Under the pieces are notes generated by a model. That model had not been told where the DNA came from. It ran no database searches and saw only the letters and a program-made list of their open reading frames with translations. Positions 44,754-54,705 of a stretch of 64,000 nt of DNA are shown in pieces. The first letter of the stretch is position 1. The number at the start of each line of letters is the position of its first letter. The stretch is taken from contig NZ_JACIDT010000004.1 of NCBI RefSeq assembly GCF_014196495.1, positions 248,001-312,000 of the forward strand. The letters run 5' to 3'. The position numbers and the translations under genes are program-made. The stretch comes from Sphingobium jiangsuense (GTDB lineage Bacteria; Pseudomonadota; Alphaproteobacteria; Sphingomonadales; Sphingomonadaceae).

Positions 44754-45734
44754 ATGCTGACTGAAGCCCCCGCCCGCGATGCCGGCGCCGGAATCGCAAT
44801 TCGTCCCCTCACCGCCAGTTTCGGCGCGGAGGTGATCGGCATCGACCTGTCCCGCCCGCTGGGCGAGGATGTCGCGGATATCGTGCGGGCGGCGTGGATC
44901 GAATCGGGCCTGCTGCTGTTTCGCGGCGCGGACCATGACGACGAGGCGCAGATGCGCCTCAGCCGCCTGTTCGGCGAGATGGAACCGGCGGCGACGGCGG
45001 ACCTCAACGATCCGGTCAACAAGTTCATGATGACGCTGGCCTATGATCCCGCCGATCCCACCGGCCGCCCCGCCCCCTTCTACAATGTGGACGGCATCGA
45101 CCGCGCGGGCTGGCTCGGCTGGCATTGGGACCAGGCGTTCATGCCGACCATCGTGCGCGGCGCGGTGCTGCGGATGACCGTCCCCGCGCGGGAAATGGGC
45201 GAAACCGGCTTCATCGACGCGATCGAGGCTTATGACCGGCTGTCCGAAGAACAGAAGCGGCGGATCGACAAGCTGGAAGTCGTCTATGAATTCAACCCCG
45301 ATTTCTGCTCCGGCCAGTTCGGTTTTCCCAAGAATATCCAGCGGCTCGACATCGCATCGAAGGGCGTGAACTATGATTTCCCGCCCGTCGTCCATCCGCT
45401 GGTGATCACGCAGCAGGAAACGGGGCGCAAGGTGCTGAAGCTCTCGCCGATGCACGCGCGCTACGTGCTGGGCATGGATCGGAACGAAAGCGACGCGCTG
45501 CTGCACGAGATCGCCGACCATCTGGTCGATCCGCGCTTCGCCTATTTCCACAAATGGCAGACCAACGACATGCTGGTGTGGGACAATTGGCGGGTGATCC
45601 ACTCCGCCAACGGCGTGCCGCTGGATTGCGAGCGGCAGGCGCGGCGGACCACGATCATGGGCGATTACGAGGTCGGCCGCTATCTCGACGAGGCGCTCGA
45701 CCGCAACCGCAAGGTCAAGCGGCTGGTCGACTGA
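44754..45734 (+). CDS. TauD/TfdA-family Fe(II)/2-oxoglutarate dioxygenase
   Basis: 326 residues. Iron ligands His124-x-Asp126 (GWHWDQAF) and His283 (RVIHSANG), with Arg297 for 2-oxoglutarate, all in canonical places. Start IRPLTASFGAEVIGIDLSRP is typical of the family. Hydroxylates a CH next to a heteroatom, often releasing sulfite, an alkoxy group or a side chain. Start at MLTEAPARD after GGAGAAGG; the frame extends upstream through the AT-rich promoter region. Convergent with the crotonase at 45748. Confidence 0.9.
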   Translation: MLTEAPARDAGAGIAIRPLTASFGAEVIGIDLSRPLGEDVADIVRAAWIESGLLLFRGADHDDEAQMRLSRLFGEMEPAATADLNDPVNKFMMTLAYDPADPTGRPAPFYNVDGIDRAGWLGWHWDQAFMPTIVRGAVLRMTVPAREMGETGFIDAIEAYDRLSEEQKRRIDKLEVVYEFNPDFCSGQFGFPKNIQRLDIASKGVNYDFPPVVHPLVITQQETGRKVLKLSPMHARYVLGMDRNESDALLHEIADHLVDPRFAYFHKWQTNDMLVWDNWRVIHSANGVPLDCERQARRTTIMGDYEVGRYLDEALDRNRKVKRLVD

Positions 45735-45747
45735 TCGAGGTTCGTGC

Positions 45748-46560
45748 TCAGCTTCCCTCGAACCGGGGCGGCCGCTTTTCCGTGAAGGCGGCGGTCGCCT
45801 CGGCATAATCGCGCGTCATCGTGCCCAATATCTGGGTGCGGTTCTCCGCCGCCAGCGCCGCCTGATAGGAGGACGCATCCAGATTTTCCCACATCAGCTT
45901 CTTGGTATGGGCGATGGAATAGGGGCTGTTGGCGAGAATCGCGCGGGCATGGGCGATCGCATCGTCCAGCAAGGCCTCAGGCGCGCTCACCGAGCGGACC
46001 AGCCCGATCCGTTCCGCTTCCTCCGCCTCGATCGGCCGCCCGGTCAGCAATATGTCGAACGCGCGCGAGGCCCCGATCTGGCGGGGCAGAAGATAGCTGA
46101 GGCCGCTTTCCCCGCCGGTCAGCCCGATGCGGACCGCCGCCACCAGAAAGCGCGCCTGCGGGCTCGCCATGCGGATGTCCGCCGTCAGCGCGAGGGCCAT
46201 GCCCGCGCCCACCGCCGGCCCGTTCACCGCCGCGATCACCACCTGCGGCATCGCCCGCAGCCGTGCGCCCATGCCCGCGAACTGCTCCTGCCAGTGGAGC
46301 TTCTCGACAACGCCGCTCGCGCCACCCCGGTTGCGCTCGTTCGCCGCCTGCAAGTCCTGACCGGAGCAGAAGCCCCGGCCCGCGCCGGTGAGGATGACCG
46401 CGCGGCAGGAGGCGTCCGCCGCCAGCCCGTCCAGCACACCGTTGAGCCGCGCCACCGTCCCTCGCGTCAGCGCGTTCAGCCGGTCGGGACGGTTGAGGGT
46501 CACGACATGGATGCCCTCCCCGCCGGGAAGCCGCCGGGATATTATGTCCTGATCGCTCAT
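45748..46560 (-). CDS. Crotonase (enoyl-CoA hydratase/isomerase) family protein
   Basis: 270 residues. LTGAGRGFCSGQDLQAA and AAVNGPAVGAGMALAL are the oxyanion loops; neither usual Glu is present (GAGMAL, LVAAVRIGL), so the reaction is uncertain. It shares GESGLSYLLPRQIG with the crotonase at 61242 (HELGFSYMLPRLVG), suggesting paralogues. Single minus-strand gene, divergent from an MFS gene. Confidence 0.87.
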   Translation of the reverse strand: MSDQDIISRRLPGGEGIHVVTLNRPDRLNALTRGTVARLNGVLDGLAADASCRAVILTGAGRGFCSGQDLQAANERNRGGASGVVEKLHWQEQFAGMGARLRAMPQVVIAAVNGPAVGAGMALALTADIRMASPQARFLVAAVRIGLTGGESGLSYLLPRQIGASRAFDILLTGRPIEAEEAERIGLVRSVSAPEALLDDAIAHARAILANSPYSIAHTKKLMWENLDASSYQAALAAENRTQILGTMTRDYAEATAAFTEKRPPRFEGS

Positions 46561-46632
46561 CTTTCGGACTCCATCGCCTGTCCGGCGGACTGTGGGTGAT
46601 CCCGGTCGGCGATGACAAGGCGGGGCGATCTT

Positions 46633-46648
46633 CTACACATATGCGTAG
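46633..46648. promoter_or_regulatory. Near-perfect 16-bp palindrome in a divergent promoter region
   Basis: CTACACATATGCGTAG, one mismatched pair. It lies 72 bases from the crotonase start and 50 bases from the MFS start at 46699, a typical operator position. The binding protein is unknown. Confidence 0.45.
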
Positions 46649-46698
46649 AGATCGCGGCGGGGCTGGGCAGGGCCGCCGCCTTGCCGCACGATCGGGCG

Positions 46699-47961
46699 AT
46701 GAAGGAGAACAGCCCAGCGACAGCGGCGGCCGCGCCCGCATCCCACAGCCGGTCGATCGTCGAGGAGTGGAAGGCGGCCTGGCGCCCAGGCGTCGCCGCG
46801 CTGCTCGCGGGGTCGCTGGGCTATTCCCTCTATCCGGCGGTATCCAGCCTGTTCGTCGAGCCGCTGCAACAGCAATTCGGCTGGTCGCGGGGGGAGATCG
46901 CCTTCGTCCACAGCTTCGGCCTCGCCACCGCCTTCGCCGCGCCGGTGGTCGGGCGGCTGACGGACCGCCACGGGGTGCGCCCGATATTGTCGGCGGGCCT
47001 GTTGCTGACCGTCATCGGCTATCTGCTGCTGGCGGCGATGGGGGGATCGCTGGGCTATTATTATGCGGCCTATTTCTTCTTTTCCATGGTGGGGATGGCG
47101 ACCACCGGCATTACCGTCACCCGCATATTGAGCGGCGCGTTCGACCGCACGCGGGGGACGGCCCTCGCGATCGGGCGGTCGGGCCTCGCCTGCGCGGGCG
47201 CGCTGATGCCGATGCTGCTGTTCCCGGTGATCAACCGCTTCGGGACGGCGGGCGGCTATCTCCTGCTCGGCGCGCTGATGGGGCTGGTCGCGCTGCCCGC
47301 CATCCGGCTGTGGCTGCCCGCCGGGCAACAGGTCGGCGCGCGGCGCGGCGGCGCGGCGAGCGCGGCGCACGCGCAATCATGGCGGGACTTGCTGGCGATG
47401 CGCAAGGTACGCATCCTCATCGCCGCGTCGGTGCTCAACTATGTGCCGGTGGTGGCGCTGCTGTCGCAGATGAAGCCGCTGGCGATCGAAAAGGGGCTGG
47501 ATGCCGTCACCGCCGTCGGCGCGGTGTCGGTGATGGGGCTGGCCGCCGCGATGGGCGCGCTGCTGAGCGGCATCCTCGTCGACCGTTTCTGGGCGCCCGC
47601 CATCGCCTTCATCCTCAACCTCGCCCCGGCGGCCGGGTGCCTGCTGCTGCTGCAAAGCGACGTGCCGCCGGTCCTGTTCTACGGCGCGGTGCTGATGATC
47701 GGCCTCGGCCAGGGGGCGGAGATCGACATAGTGGCGTTCATGATCGCCCGCTATTTCGGGCTGCGCAGCTATGCCACCATCTACAGCCTGTCGACCCTCG
47801 GCATCGCGCTGGGCGTGGCGCTGGGGGCGAGCCTGATCGGGCGGGCCTATGATTATTTCGGCCATTACGACGTGGCGATCGGCGTGGCGGCGCTGTCCTT
47901 CGCCACCGCCGCCTGCTTCTATCTCGCCATGGGGCGCTATCCCGACAGCGTCGTGGAGTGA
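46699..47961 (+). CDS. MFS transporter
   Basis: 420 residues with about 12 membrane helices. LSLGYSLYPAVSSLF-like first helix region, MFS loop GRLTDRHGVRP after helix 2. Resembles oxalate/formate-antiporter-like MFS proteins found beside catabolic genes. Start at MKENSPATA is chosen because the upstream palindrome must lie outside the gene; the frame is open to 46612. Its last 25 bases overlap the convergent NmrA gene. Confidence 0.85.
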   Translation: MKENSPATAAAAPASHSRSIVEEWKAAWRPGVAALLAGSLGYSLYPAVSSLFVEPLQQQFGWSRGEIAFVHSFGLATAFAAPVVGRLTDRHGVRPILSAGLLLTVIGYLLLAAMGGSLGYYYAAYFFFSMVGMATTGITVTRILSGAFDRTRGTALAIGRSGLACAGALMPMLLFPVINRFGTAGGYLLLGALMGLVALPAIRLWLPAGQQVGARRGGAASAAHAQSWRDLLAMRKVRILIAASVLNYVPVVALLSQMKPLAIEKGLDAVTAVGAVSVMGLAAAMGALLSGILVDRFWAPAIAFILNLAPAAGCLLLLQSDVPPVLFYGAVLMIGLGQGAEIDIVAFMIARYFGLRSYATIYSLSTLGIALGVALGASLIGRAYDYFGHYDVAIGVAALSFATAACFYLAMGRYPDSVVE

Positions 47962-48863
47962 CCGTTGCCCGGAATGGCGTCGACATGGCTTTCGGCCCAG
48001 TTCTCGAAAGAGGTGGGCGTCACGCCGCAGGCCGCCATTTCCTGCGGCCGCGCGGGATAGTTCACGCTGTTCATCCATTGCTGGGTTTCGACCCAGCCCG
48101 CATGCTGGCCGCGGCGGACCACCTGTTCCGCCGCCATCGTGCGGGCGAGGATACGGCGGCCCTTCACCCGCGAGAGGATGGCCGCGATTTCGGGCAGGGT
48201 CAGCAGATCGCCCGCCAGCTCCAGCGCGCGGCCGTGGAAGAGATCGGGCCGTTCGATCGCGGCCCGCGCGACGGCGGCGATATCCCCGGCGGCGACCAGC
48301 ACCATCTTCGTTTCGGGATCGAGCGCCGTCACCAACTCGCCGGCGGCGAGATCGGGGAACATCCAGCCCGCCTTGGGCATCGCGAAATTTTCCATCATGA
48401 ACGCGGGCCGCACGATCACATGGCGCGGACAGCCGCTGTCGCGCACAAGGGCTTCGGCATCGCGCTTGCTTTCCCAATAGTTGCGCGCCCAACGCCCTTC
48501 GTCCCATCCCTCCATCGTTTCGATGCCGCCCGCATGGGATACGGAGCTGTGGACGACCAGATCGACGCCCGCCCCTCGCGCCGCCTCCATCAGCATGCGC
48601 GCCTGCCGGCGTTCGCTGTCGGGATCGGCGGTGGGAGCCTGCTGGACCGAGAAAAGCGCGTCGGCCCCCGCCATCGCCGCGCGCAGCGATGCGCCGTCCT
48701 CGAAGCATCCCTGCACGAGCGTCGCCCCCGCCGCTTCCAGCGCGAGCGCCGCCTGCCCAAGCGGATCCCGCACCAGCGCGCGGACGGCATGCCCCCCGGC
48801 CAGCAACGCCCGCGCGACCGCGCCGCCCTGCGTTCCCGTCGCCCCGGTTACCACTGTGACCAT
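47937..48863 (-). CDS. NmrA/HSCARG-like NAD(P)-binding protein
   Basis: 308 residues. Atypical SDR: TGATGTQGG at 6-14, then RALVRDP, HSSVSHAGG and YWESKRDAE (Lys present, Tyr shifted). Such proteins bind NADP(H) as redox sensors or act as isomerases/reductases. Ribosome site GAAGGAAA. Fourth and last gene of the P450-SDR-TesB-NmrA operon, 11 bases after the TesB stop. Confidence 0.85.
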   Translation of the reverse strand: MVTVVTGATGTQGGAVARALLAGGHAVRALVRDPLGQAALALEAAGATLVQGCFEDGASLRAAMAGADALFSVQQAPTADPDSERRQARMLMEAARGAGVDLVVHSSVSHAGGIETMEGWDEGRWARNYWESKRDAEALVRDSGCPRHVIVRPAFMMENFAMPKAGWMFPDLAAGELVTALDPETKMVLVAAGDIAAVARAAIERPDLFHGRALELAGDLLTLPEIAAILSRVKGRRILARTMAAEQVVRRGQHAGWVETQQWMNSVNYPARPQEMAACGVTPTSFENWAESHVDAIPGNGHSTTLSG

Positions 48864-48874
48864 GCCGGTTTCCT

Positions 48875-49783
48875 TCACCTGTCGGGTTGAAGCCTGCGCA
48901 ACAGGCATTCCTGCACCGTCGTCGCGATCAGGCGGCCGTCGCGGTCGAATATCTGCCCCTGCGCCAGGCCAAGTCCGTCGCCCGCGCCGGGGCTGCGCGT
49001 ATGATGCAGCAGCCACTGGTCGCAACGGACCGGGCGATGGAACCACATCGCATGGTCGAGGCTGGAGATGAGCAATTCCCGCCCGTTGGTCGGGAAGGCG
49101 TGCGGCAGCGCCGTGACGCCGCCGAGCCAGTAGTCGCTGCCATAGGCCGCGAGGCATTGGTGCCGGCGCGGGTCGGCTATTCCGGCGGCGCTGGGCAGGC
49201 GGAACCAGAAATCGCGCGGGCCGCCGCTGCGGGTCAGGAAATAGCGCTCCGGCGCGACGGGGCGCAGCTCGATCGGCGTTGCGCCGCTGAAATTGCGGAT
49301 CGCGGACGGATCGATCCACGCCCGGTTCTCCTCCACGAACCGCTGGAGCGGCATCACCTCTTCGGGCGGCGGGACATCGGGCATCGCCGCATGCTGATGG
49401 GTGAAGCTGTCCTCCGGCGCGTGGAATTCGCACATCAGGGTGAAGATCGTCCGCCCGGCCTGCACCGCGCTGACCTGGCGATTGGCGAAACGGCGGCTGT
49501 CGCGCAGGCGGGCGACATGATAGTCGACCGGCCGGTCCGCCTGCCCCGGCGCGAGGAAATAGGCATGGAAGGACGTCAGCGGCATGGCGGCGTCGACGCC
49601 CTGGATCGCGGCGAACAGCGACTGGCCGATCAGCCTGCCGCCGAACATCGTGCCGATATGGTTGCGCGCGCCGCCCGCGGCCACGAATATGTCCGCCTCA
49701 CCCTGCCGCCGCAGGTCCAGTATCTCGCTCGCCGTTTCGGTGGTCGGCAGGCTTTCCCCGTCCGGGAACGGGCAGGATTTCAC
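48875..49783 (-). CDS. Acyl-CoA thioesterase II (TesB-like)
   Basis: 302 residues, tandem hot-dog fold. GTMFGGRLIGQSLFAA in the first half; catalytic residues of TesB are recognisable as Asp in AAYGSDYWL, the SLDHAMWFH segment, and Gln in ATTVQECLLR. Hydrolyses acyl-CoA to free acid, perhaps freeing CoA from dead-end intermediates. Starts with a GTG overlapping the SDR stop (GTGA), as in the 4487 gene. Confidence 0.9.
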   Translation of the reverse strand: MKSCPFPDGESLPTTETASEILDLRRQGEADIFVAAGGARNHIGTMFGGRLIGQSLFAAIQGVDAAMPLTSFHAYFLAPGQADRPVDYHVARLRDSRRFANRQVSAVQAGRTIFTLMCEFHAPEDSFTHQHAAMPDVPPPEEVMPLQRFVEENRAWIDPSAIRNFSGATPIELRPVAPERYFLTRSGGPRDFWFRLPSAAGIADPRRHQCLAAYGSDYWLGGVTALPHAFPTNGRELLISSLDHAMWFHRPVRCDQWLLHHTRSPGAGDGLGLAQGQIFDRDGRLIATTVQECLLRRLQPDR

Positions 49784-50748
49784 GCGGACAGGCCCAGCGC
49801 GCGGCGCGCGGCCAGCACCGTGTCCATCTCCTCCAGCCCGCTGCGGGGCACGGCGAAGCGGCCGATATCCTCGATCTCGCCGATATGCTGCGCGATATCC
49901 TCGCAGCTGGGGGCATCCGGGCCGGGCACGTACCAGCCTTCGGTCAGGCCGACGAAAATCCGCGAATATTTGCCGCCCAGCACCGAATACATATGCTGCG
50001 AGCCGGTGCAGGCGCTGCTGGCCATATAGCAGGCCAGCGCCGCGACGAATTCCGGCTTCATGCCCTCGATGAAATGGCGCGACCGCTCGCCCGCCGCCTT
50101 CAGGAATTCCACGTCCGGCCGTTCCGACAGCGGCGTCCCGCCCAGCCTGCCGCCCTGCGCATTGGGGAAAAGCGTGTTGATGCCGATGCCCGCCGGGGCC
50201 TCCTGCGCGATGACGTTCATCAGGCCGATCAGCGCCGTTTTCGCCGAGCCGTAATTGGCACGGAAGGGATTGCCGAAAATGCCCGACTGCGAGCTGACGA
50301 GGACGAGGCGGCCATAGCCCTGCTTCACCATTTCCCGATAGGCGGGCTGGCACACATGGAAGGCGCCCTTGGCATGGACGGCATAGACCGCCTCGATATC
50401 CTCCTCGGTCATCTCGCCGAAGGCGGCGTTGCGCTGGTTGCCCGCATTGCTGATGACCGCATCGACGCGGCCGAAGGCGGTGAGCGCGGCATCGATGATC
50501 GCCTGCCCCCCGGCGGCGGTGGCCACCGTGTCGTAATTGGCGACCGCCCGGCCGCCCGCTTCGGTGATCTCGCGCACGACGGCGTCGGCATAATCGGGCG
50601 ATCCGCCCGCGCCGGTGGTGCTGCCGCCCAGATCGTTGACGACCAGCGCCGCACCCCGCCGCGCCAGCTCCCGGCAGAAGGCCGCGCCCAGCGCGCCGCC
50701 GCCGCCCGTCACCACGACCACCTGGCCGCTGAAATCGATATCCGCCAT
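49780..50748 (-). CDS. SDR oxidoreductase of the (3R)-hydroxyacyl-CoA dehydrogenase (MFE-2) type, with C-terminal extension
   Basis: 322 residues, close paralogue of the first SDR at 110: TGGGGALG at 14-21, VVNDLGGSTTG, SNAG at 100-103, Tyr166/Lys170 at the same positions, and a tail MYSVLGGKYSRIFVGLTEGW followed by SCEDIAQHIGEI. Likely oxidises a 3-hydroxyacyl-CoA. Second gene of the P450 operon, 33 bases after the P450 stop. Confidence 0.88.
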   Translation of the reverse strand: MADIDFSGQVVVVTGGGGALGAAFCRELARRGAALVVNDLGGSTTGAGGSPDYADAVVREITEAGGRAVANYDTVATAAGGQAIIDAALTAFGRVDAVISNAGNQRNAAFGEMTEEDIEAVYAVHAKGAFHVCQPAYREMVKQGYGRLVLVSSQSGIFGNPFRANYGSAKTALIGLMNVIAQEAPAGIGINTLFPNAQGGRLGGTPLSERPDVEFLKAAGERSRHFIEGMKPEFVAALACYMASSACTGSQHMYSVLGGKYSRIFVGLTEGWYVPGPDAPSCEDIAQHIGEIEDIGRFAVPRSGLEEMDTVLAARRALGLSA

Positions 50749-50781
50749 CGTCCCTGTTTCCTTTCCCGCGCCGTTGCCCGA

Positions 50782-52014
50782 TCAGATCTGCCACACCAGC
50801 GGCAGCCGTTCGACGCTGCCGTTGACGCCGGTGCGGAACCGGGGCGCGTCCTCCGGGTCGAGCGCGAAGTCCGGGATGCGGGGCAGCCATTCCTCCAGCA
50901 ATATCCTGATCTCGATCCGCGCGAGCATCGAGCCGGGGCAGACGTGCGGCCCGGCGCCGAAGGTGGTCTTGCTGTTCGACTTGCGCGTGAAATCAACACG
51001 CAGCGGGTCGGGATAGTCGCGCGGATCGACCGCGCCGAACGGCGTCGCCAGCATCAGCTTGTCGCCCGCGCGCATGGCGACGCCATGGAAATCCATGTCG
51101 CGCACGACCGTGCGCCCCGGATTGGTCAGCGCGAAACGGCGCAGGAATTCCTCGGTCGCGGCGGCGGACAGGCCGGGGTCGGCCGCCAGCTGGTGGCGGT
51201 GCTCCGGCGAGCCGGCGAGGAAGTGCATGATATGCCCCATCATCGACGCCACCGTATCCAGCCCGCCGATCAGCAGCAGCGTCGTCACGCCGACCGCCTC
51301 GTGCAGCGTGATGGGCCGCCCGTCGATCTGCGCGGTGGCGATGCGGCTGATCAGGTCGTCGCCCGGATGGGCGGCCCGCTCGGCGACCCGCTCGCCCGCA
51401 TAGCGGAACAGCAGCGCCAGCTTCTCCTCCTTCGGCCCGTCGGCGGCGACCTGCGCATTGGCGAGCGGCAGCAGCTCCAGCCTGTCGGCTTCGGGCAGGT
51501 CCACCATCCGCATGAAGATCCTGATCGGCAGATGCTGCGCGAATTCCGTCACGAATTCGCAGCGGCCACGGGGCTTCAGCCCCTCGATCAACTCGATGGC
51601 GAGCGCGCGGGCTTCCTTCTCCCGCTCCTTCAGCGCGGGCACGATGAAGGCGGGCGCGAACAGGCGGCGGAAGGTCTGCTGCTCCGGCGGGTCCATCTCG
51701 ATCGGCGCCAGCAGCGGATCGCCGGGCGCGCGCACCTTGTCCACCGACGCGCCCTGGCTGGAGGTGAAGCGGGCGGGGTCGGCGAAGGCCTCCGCCAGAT
51801 AATCGCGCCGGGACAGGATCCAGTGCCCGCCATTATAGGGCGACCAGAAGATGTCCGGCACCTTCCCCTGCATGCGGGCATAGGGCTCATGATAATAAGC
51901 CTCGCCCTTCATCGGGCGATAGGCGTCGAAATCGACGACGAGATGGGCGGGCACATGATCCGGCACCCTGCCGGGCGCCGCCGGACCGCCGCCATTGTGG
52001 ATATCTGTCTGCAT
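50782..52014 (-). CDS. Cytochrome P450
   Basis: 410 residues, soluble bacterial P450. Heme-binding FGAGPHVCPGSM with ligand Cys359, ExxR in EEFLRRFAL, and the oxygen-binding I-helix as LLLIGGLDTVASMM, with Asp-Thr conserved. Hydroxylates a hydrophobic substrate; needs ferredoxin and reductase, neither of which is encoded here. The transcript may be leaderless, since a -10-like element lies eight bases before the ATG. First gene of the operon ending at 47937. Confidence 0.94.
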   Translation of the reverse strand: MQTDIHNGGGPAAPGRVPDHVPAHLVVDFDAYRPMKGEAYYHEPYARMQGKVPDIFWSPYNGGHWILSRRDYLAEAFADPARFTSSQGASVDKVRAPGDPLLAPIEMDPPEQQTFRRLFAPAFIVPALKEREKEARALAIELIEGLKPRGRCEFVTEFAQHLPIRIFMRMVDLPEADRLELLPLANAQVAADGPKEEKLALLFRYAGERVAERAAHPGDDLISRIATAQIDGRPITLHEAVGVTTLLLIGGLDTVASMMGHIMHFLAGSPEHRHQLAADPGLSAAATEEFLRRFALTNPGRTVVRDMDFHGVAMRAGDKLMLATPFGAVDPRDYPDPLRVDFTRKSNSKTTFGAGPHVCPGSMLARIEIRILLEEWLPRIPDFALDPEDAPRFRTGVNGSVERLPLVWQI

Positions 52015-52022
52015 GGGCGCAA

Positions 52023-52051
52023 GTCTAGGATGGCGGCCCCCGCCCGTCGAG
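52023..52051 (-). promoter_or_regulatory. Putative P450 promoter, nearly leaderless
   Basis: On the minus strand CTCGAC (52051-52046), 17 bases, CTAGAC (52028-52023), then ATG at 52014. There is no ribosome site. The regulon dyad is 24 bases upstream of the -35 element. Confidence 0.45.
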
Positions 52052-52075
52052 CGCCGCCGCCATGGCCGGGGCGAT

Positions 52076-52091
52076 CATCACAGCTATGATG
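52076..52091. promoter_or_regulatory. Perfect CATCA-N6-TGATG dyad (regulon site 7)
   Basis: CATCACAGCTATGATG, perfect 5-6-5. It lies 61 bases before the P450 start and just inside the gap after the TetR gene, in the same position relative to its promoter as site 4. Confidence 0.75.
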
Positions 52092-52101
52092 CCCCTTGCC
52101 G

Positions 52102-52752
52102 TTACCGATCCGCCGGTTCGGCCGCCTTGAACAGCATGCGCGCCAGCGCCGCCTCCGCCACATCCTCGCGCGGCCCCGTTTCCGGGAAGAACCAGTCGCG
52201 GAACAGCACCGCCCCGGCCAGCATGCCGAAGCAATAGCGCACCAGCAATTCCGGCTCCACGTCGAAGCGCAGGCCCGCCGCCTCATATTGCGTGCGCATG
52301 CGCGACACCGCGCGCGAGAAATAATCGTCCAGCGCGTGCAGCGGCTCCGCCTCCATGTCGCCGGTGGACTTGACCAGCGCGTGCAGCAGGTCGGCATTGT
52401 CGCGCAGGAAAGGATAGACGCTGTGCACGAAATGGGCGCTGCGCTGCTCGCGGTCGGGCGGCATCATGTCGCTGGCGCTGAGGAACTCGCTGAAGCGGGC
52501 GTTGAACGGCCCGACCACCGCCTCGGCGAACAGCGCCGCCTTGCTGCCGAAATTGTTGAAGATCAGCGGCTCCGCCACCCCCGCCCGCTCGGCGACGAGG
52601 CGGGTGGTCGCGCCCGAATAGCCCCGTTCCGCAAAGCAGCTGCGCGCCGCCGACAGGATGAGCGCGCGTATCTCCTCCGTGGAGCGGCGGACGCGGCGCG
52701 GCTTGCCCGCGGCGGCGGGTTCGGCGCCAGTTTCAGCGGAGGTTTCAGTCAT
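52102..52752 (-). CDS. TetR-family transcriptional regulator
   Basis: 216 residues. N-terminal helix-turn-helix (ALILSAARSCFAERGYSGAT, RLVAERAGVAEPLIFNNF) and a helical ligand domain. A basic Ala/Pro-rich tail of about 25 residues precedes it. It lies directly upstream of the P450 operon on the same strand and divergent from the amidohydrolase at 52861, with a strong palindrome between them (52791-52810), the likely site of autoregulation. Confidence 0.92.
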   Translation of the reverse strand: MTETSAETGAEPAAAGKPRRVRRSTEEIRALILSAARSCFAERGYSGATTRLVAERAGVAEPLIFNNFGSKAALFAEAVVGPFNARFSEFLSASDMMPPDREQRSAHFVHSVYPFLRDNADLLHALVKSTGDMEAEPLHALDDYFSRAVSRMRTQYEAAGLRFDVEPELLVRYCFGMLAGAVLFRDWFFPETGPREDVAEAALARMLFKAAEPADR

Positions 52753-52790
52753 TCTGTCGATTGGCCATTGTGAGAACCGGCATCCTGCGT

Positions 52791-52810
52791 TAAATAGTAT
52801 TTGCTATTTA
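52791..52810. promoter_or_regulatory. TetR-type operator candidate
   Basis: TAAATAG-TATTTG-CTATTTA, perfect 7-6-7 inverted repeat in an AT-rich patch. It lies 38 bases before the TetR start and 50 bases before the amidohydrolase start. Confidence 0.65.
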
Positions 52811-52860
52811 TAAAAGGCGCACCCGTTGAGTCGCCATTCGTCGAGAACGAGAGGACCATC

Positions 52861-54603
<1,743 letters not shown>

Positions 54604-54705
54604 CGCCATCATCCGCCGCAACGGGCACCCCCGTTCCGGCGGCGCGTGCAGGCGCCGCCGGAATTGCCGCGTTCTGCGCGGCCAGTCGAGGAGGAGAAGA
54701 GCATA

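Noticed and set aside
48875-50890. Apparent 671-residue protein ending in TesB
   Set aside because: The N-terminal part is an out-of-frame reading of the SDR at 49780. TesB starts at the GTG at 49783.
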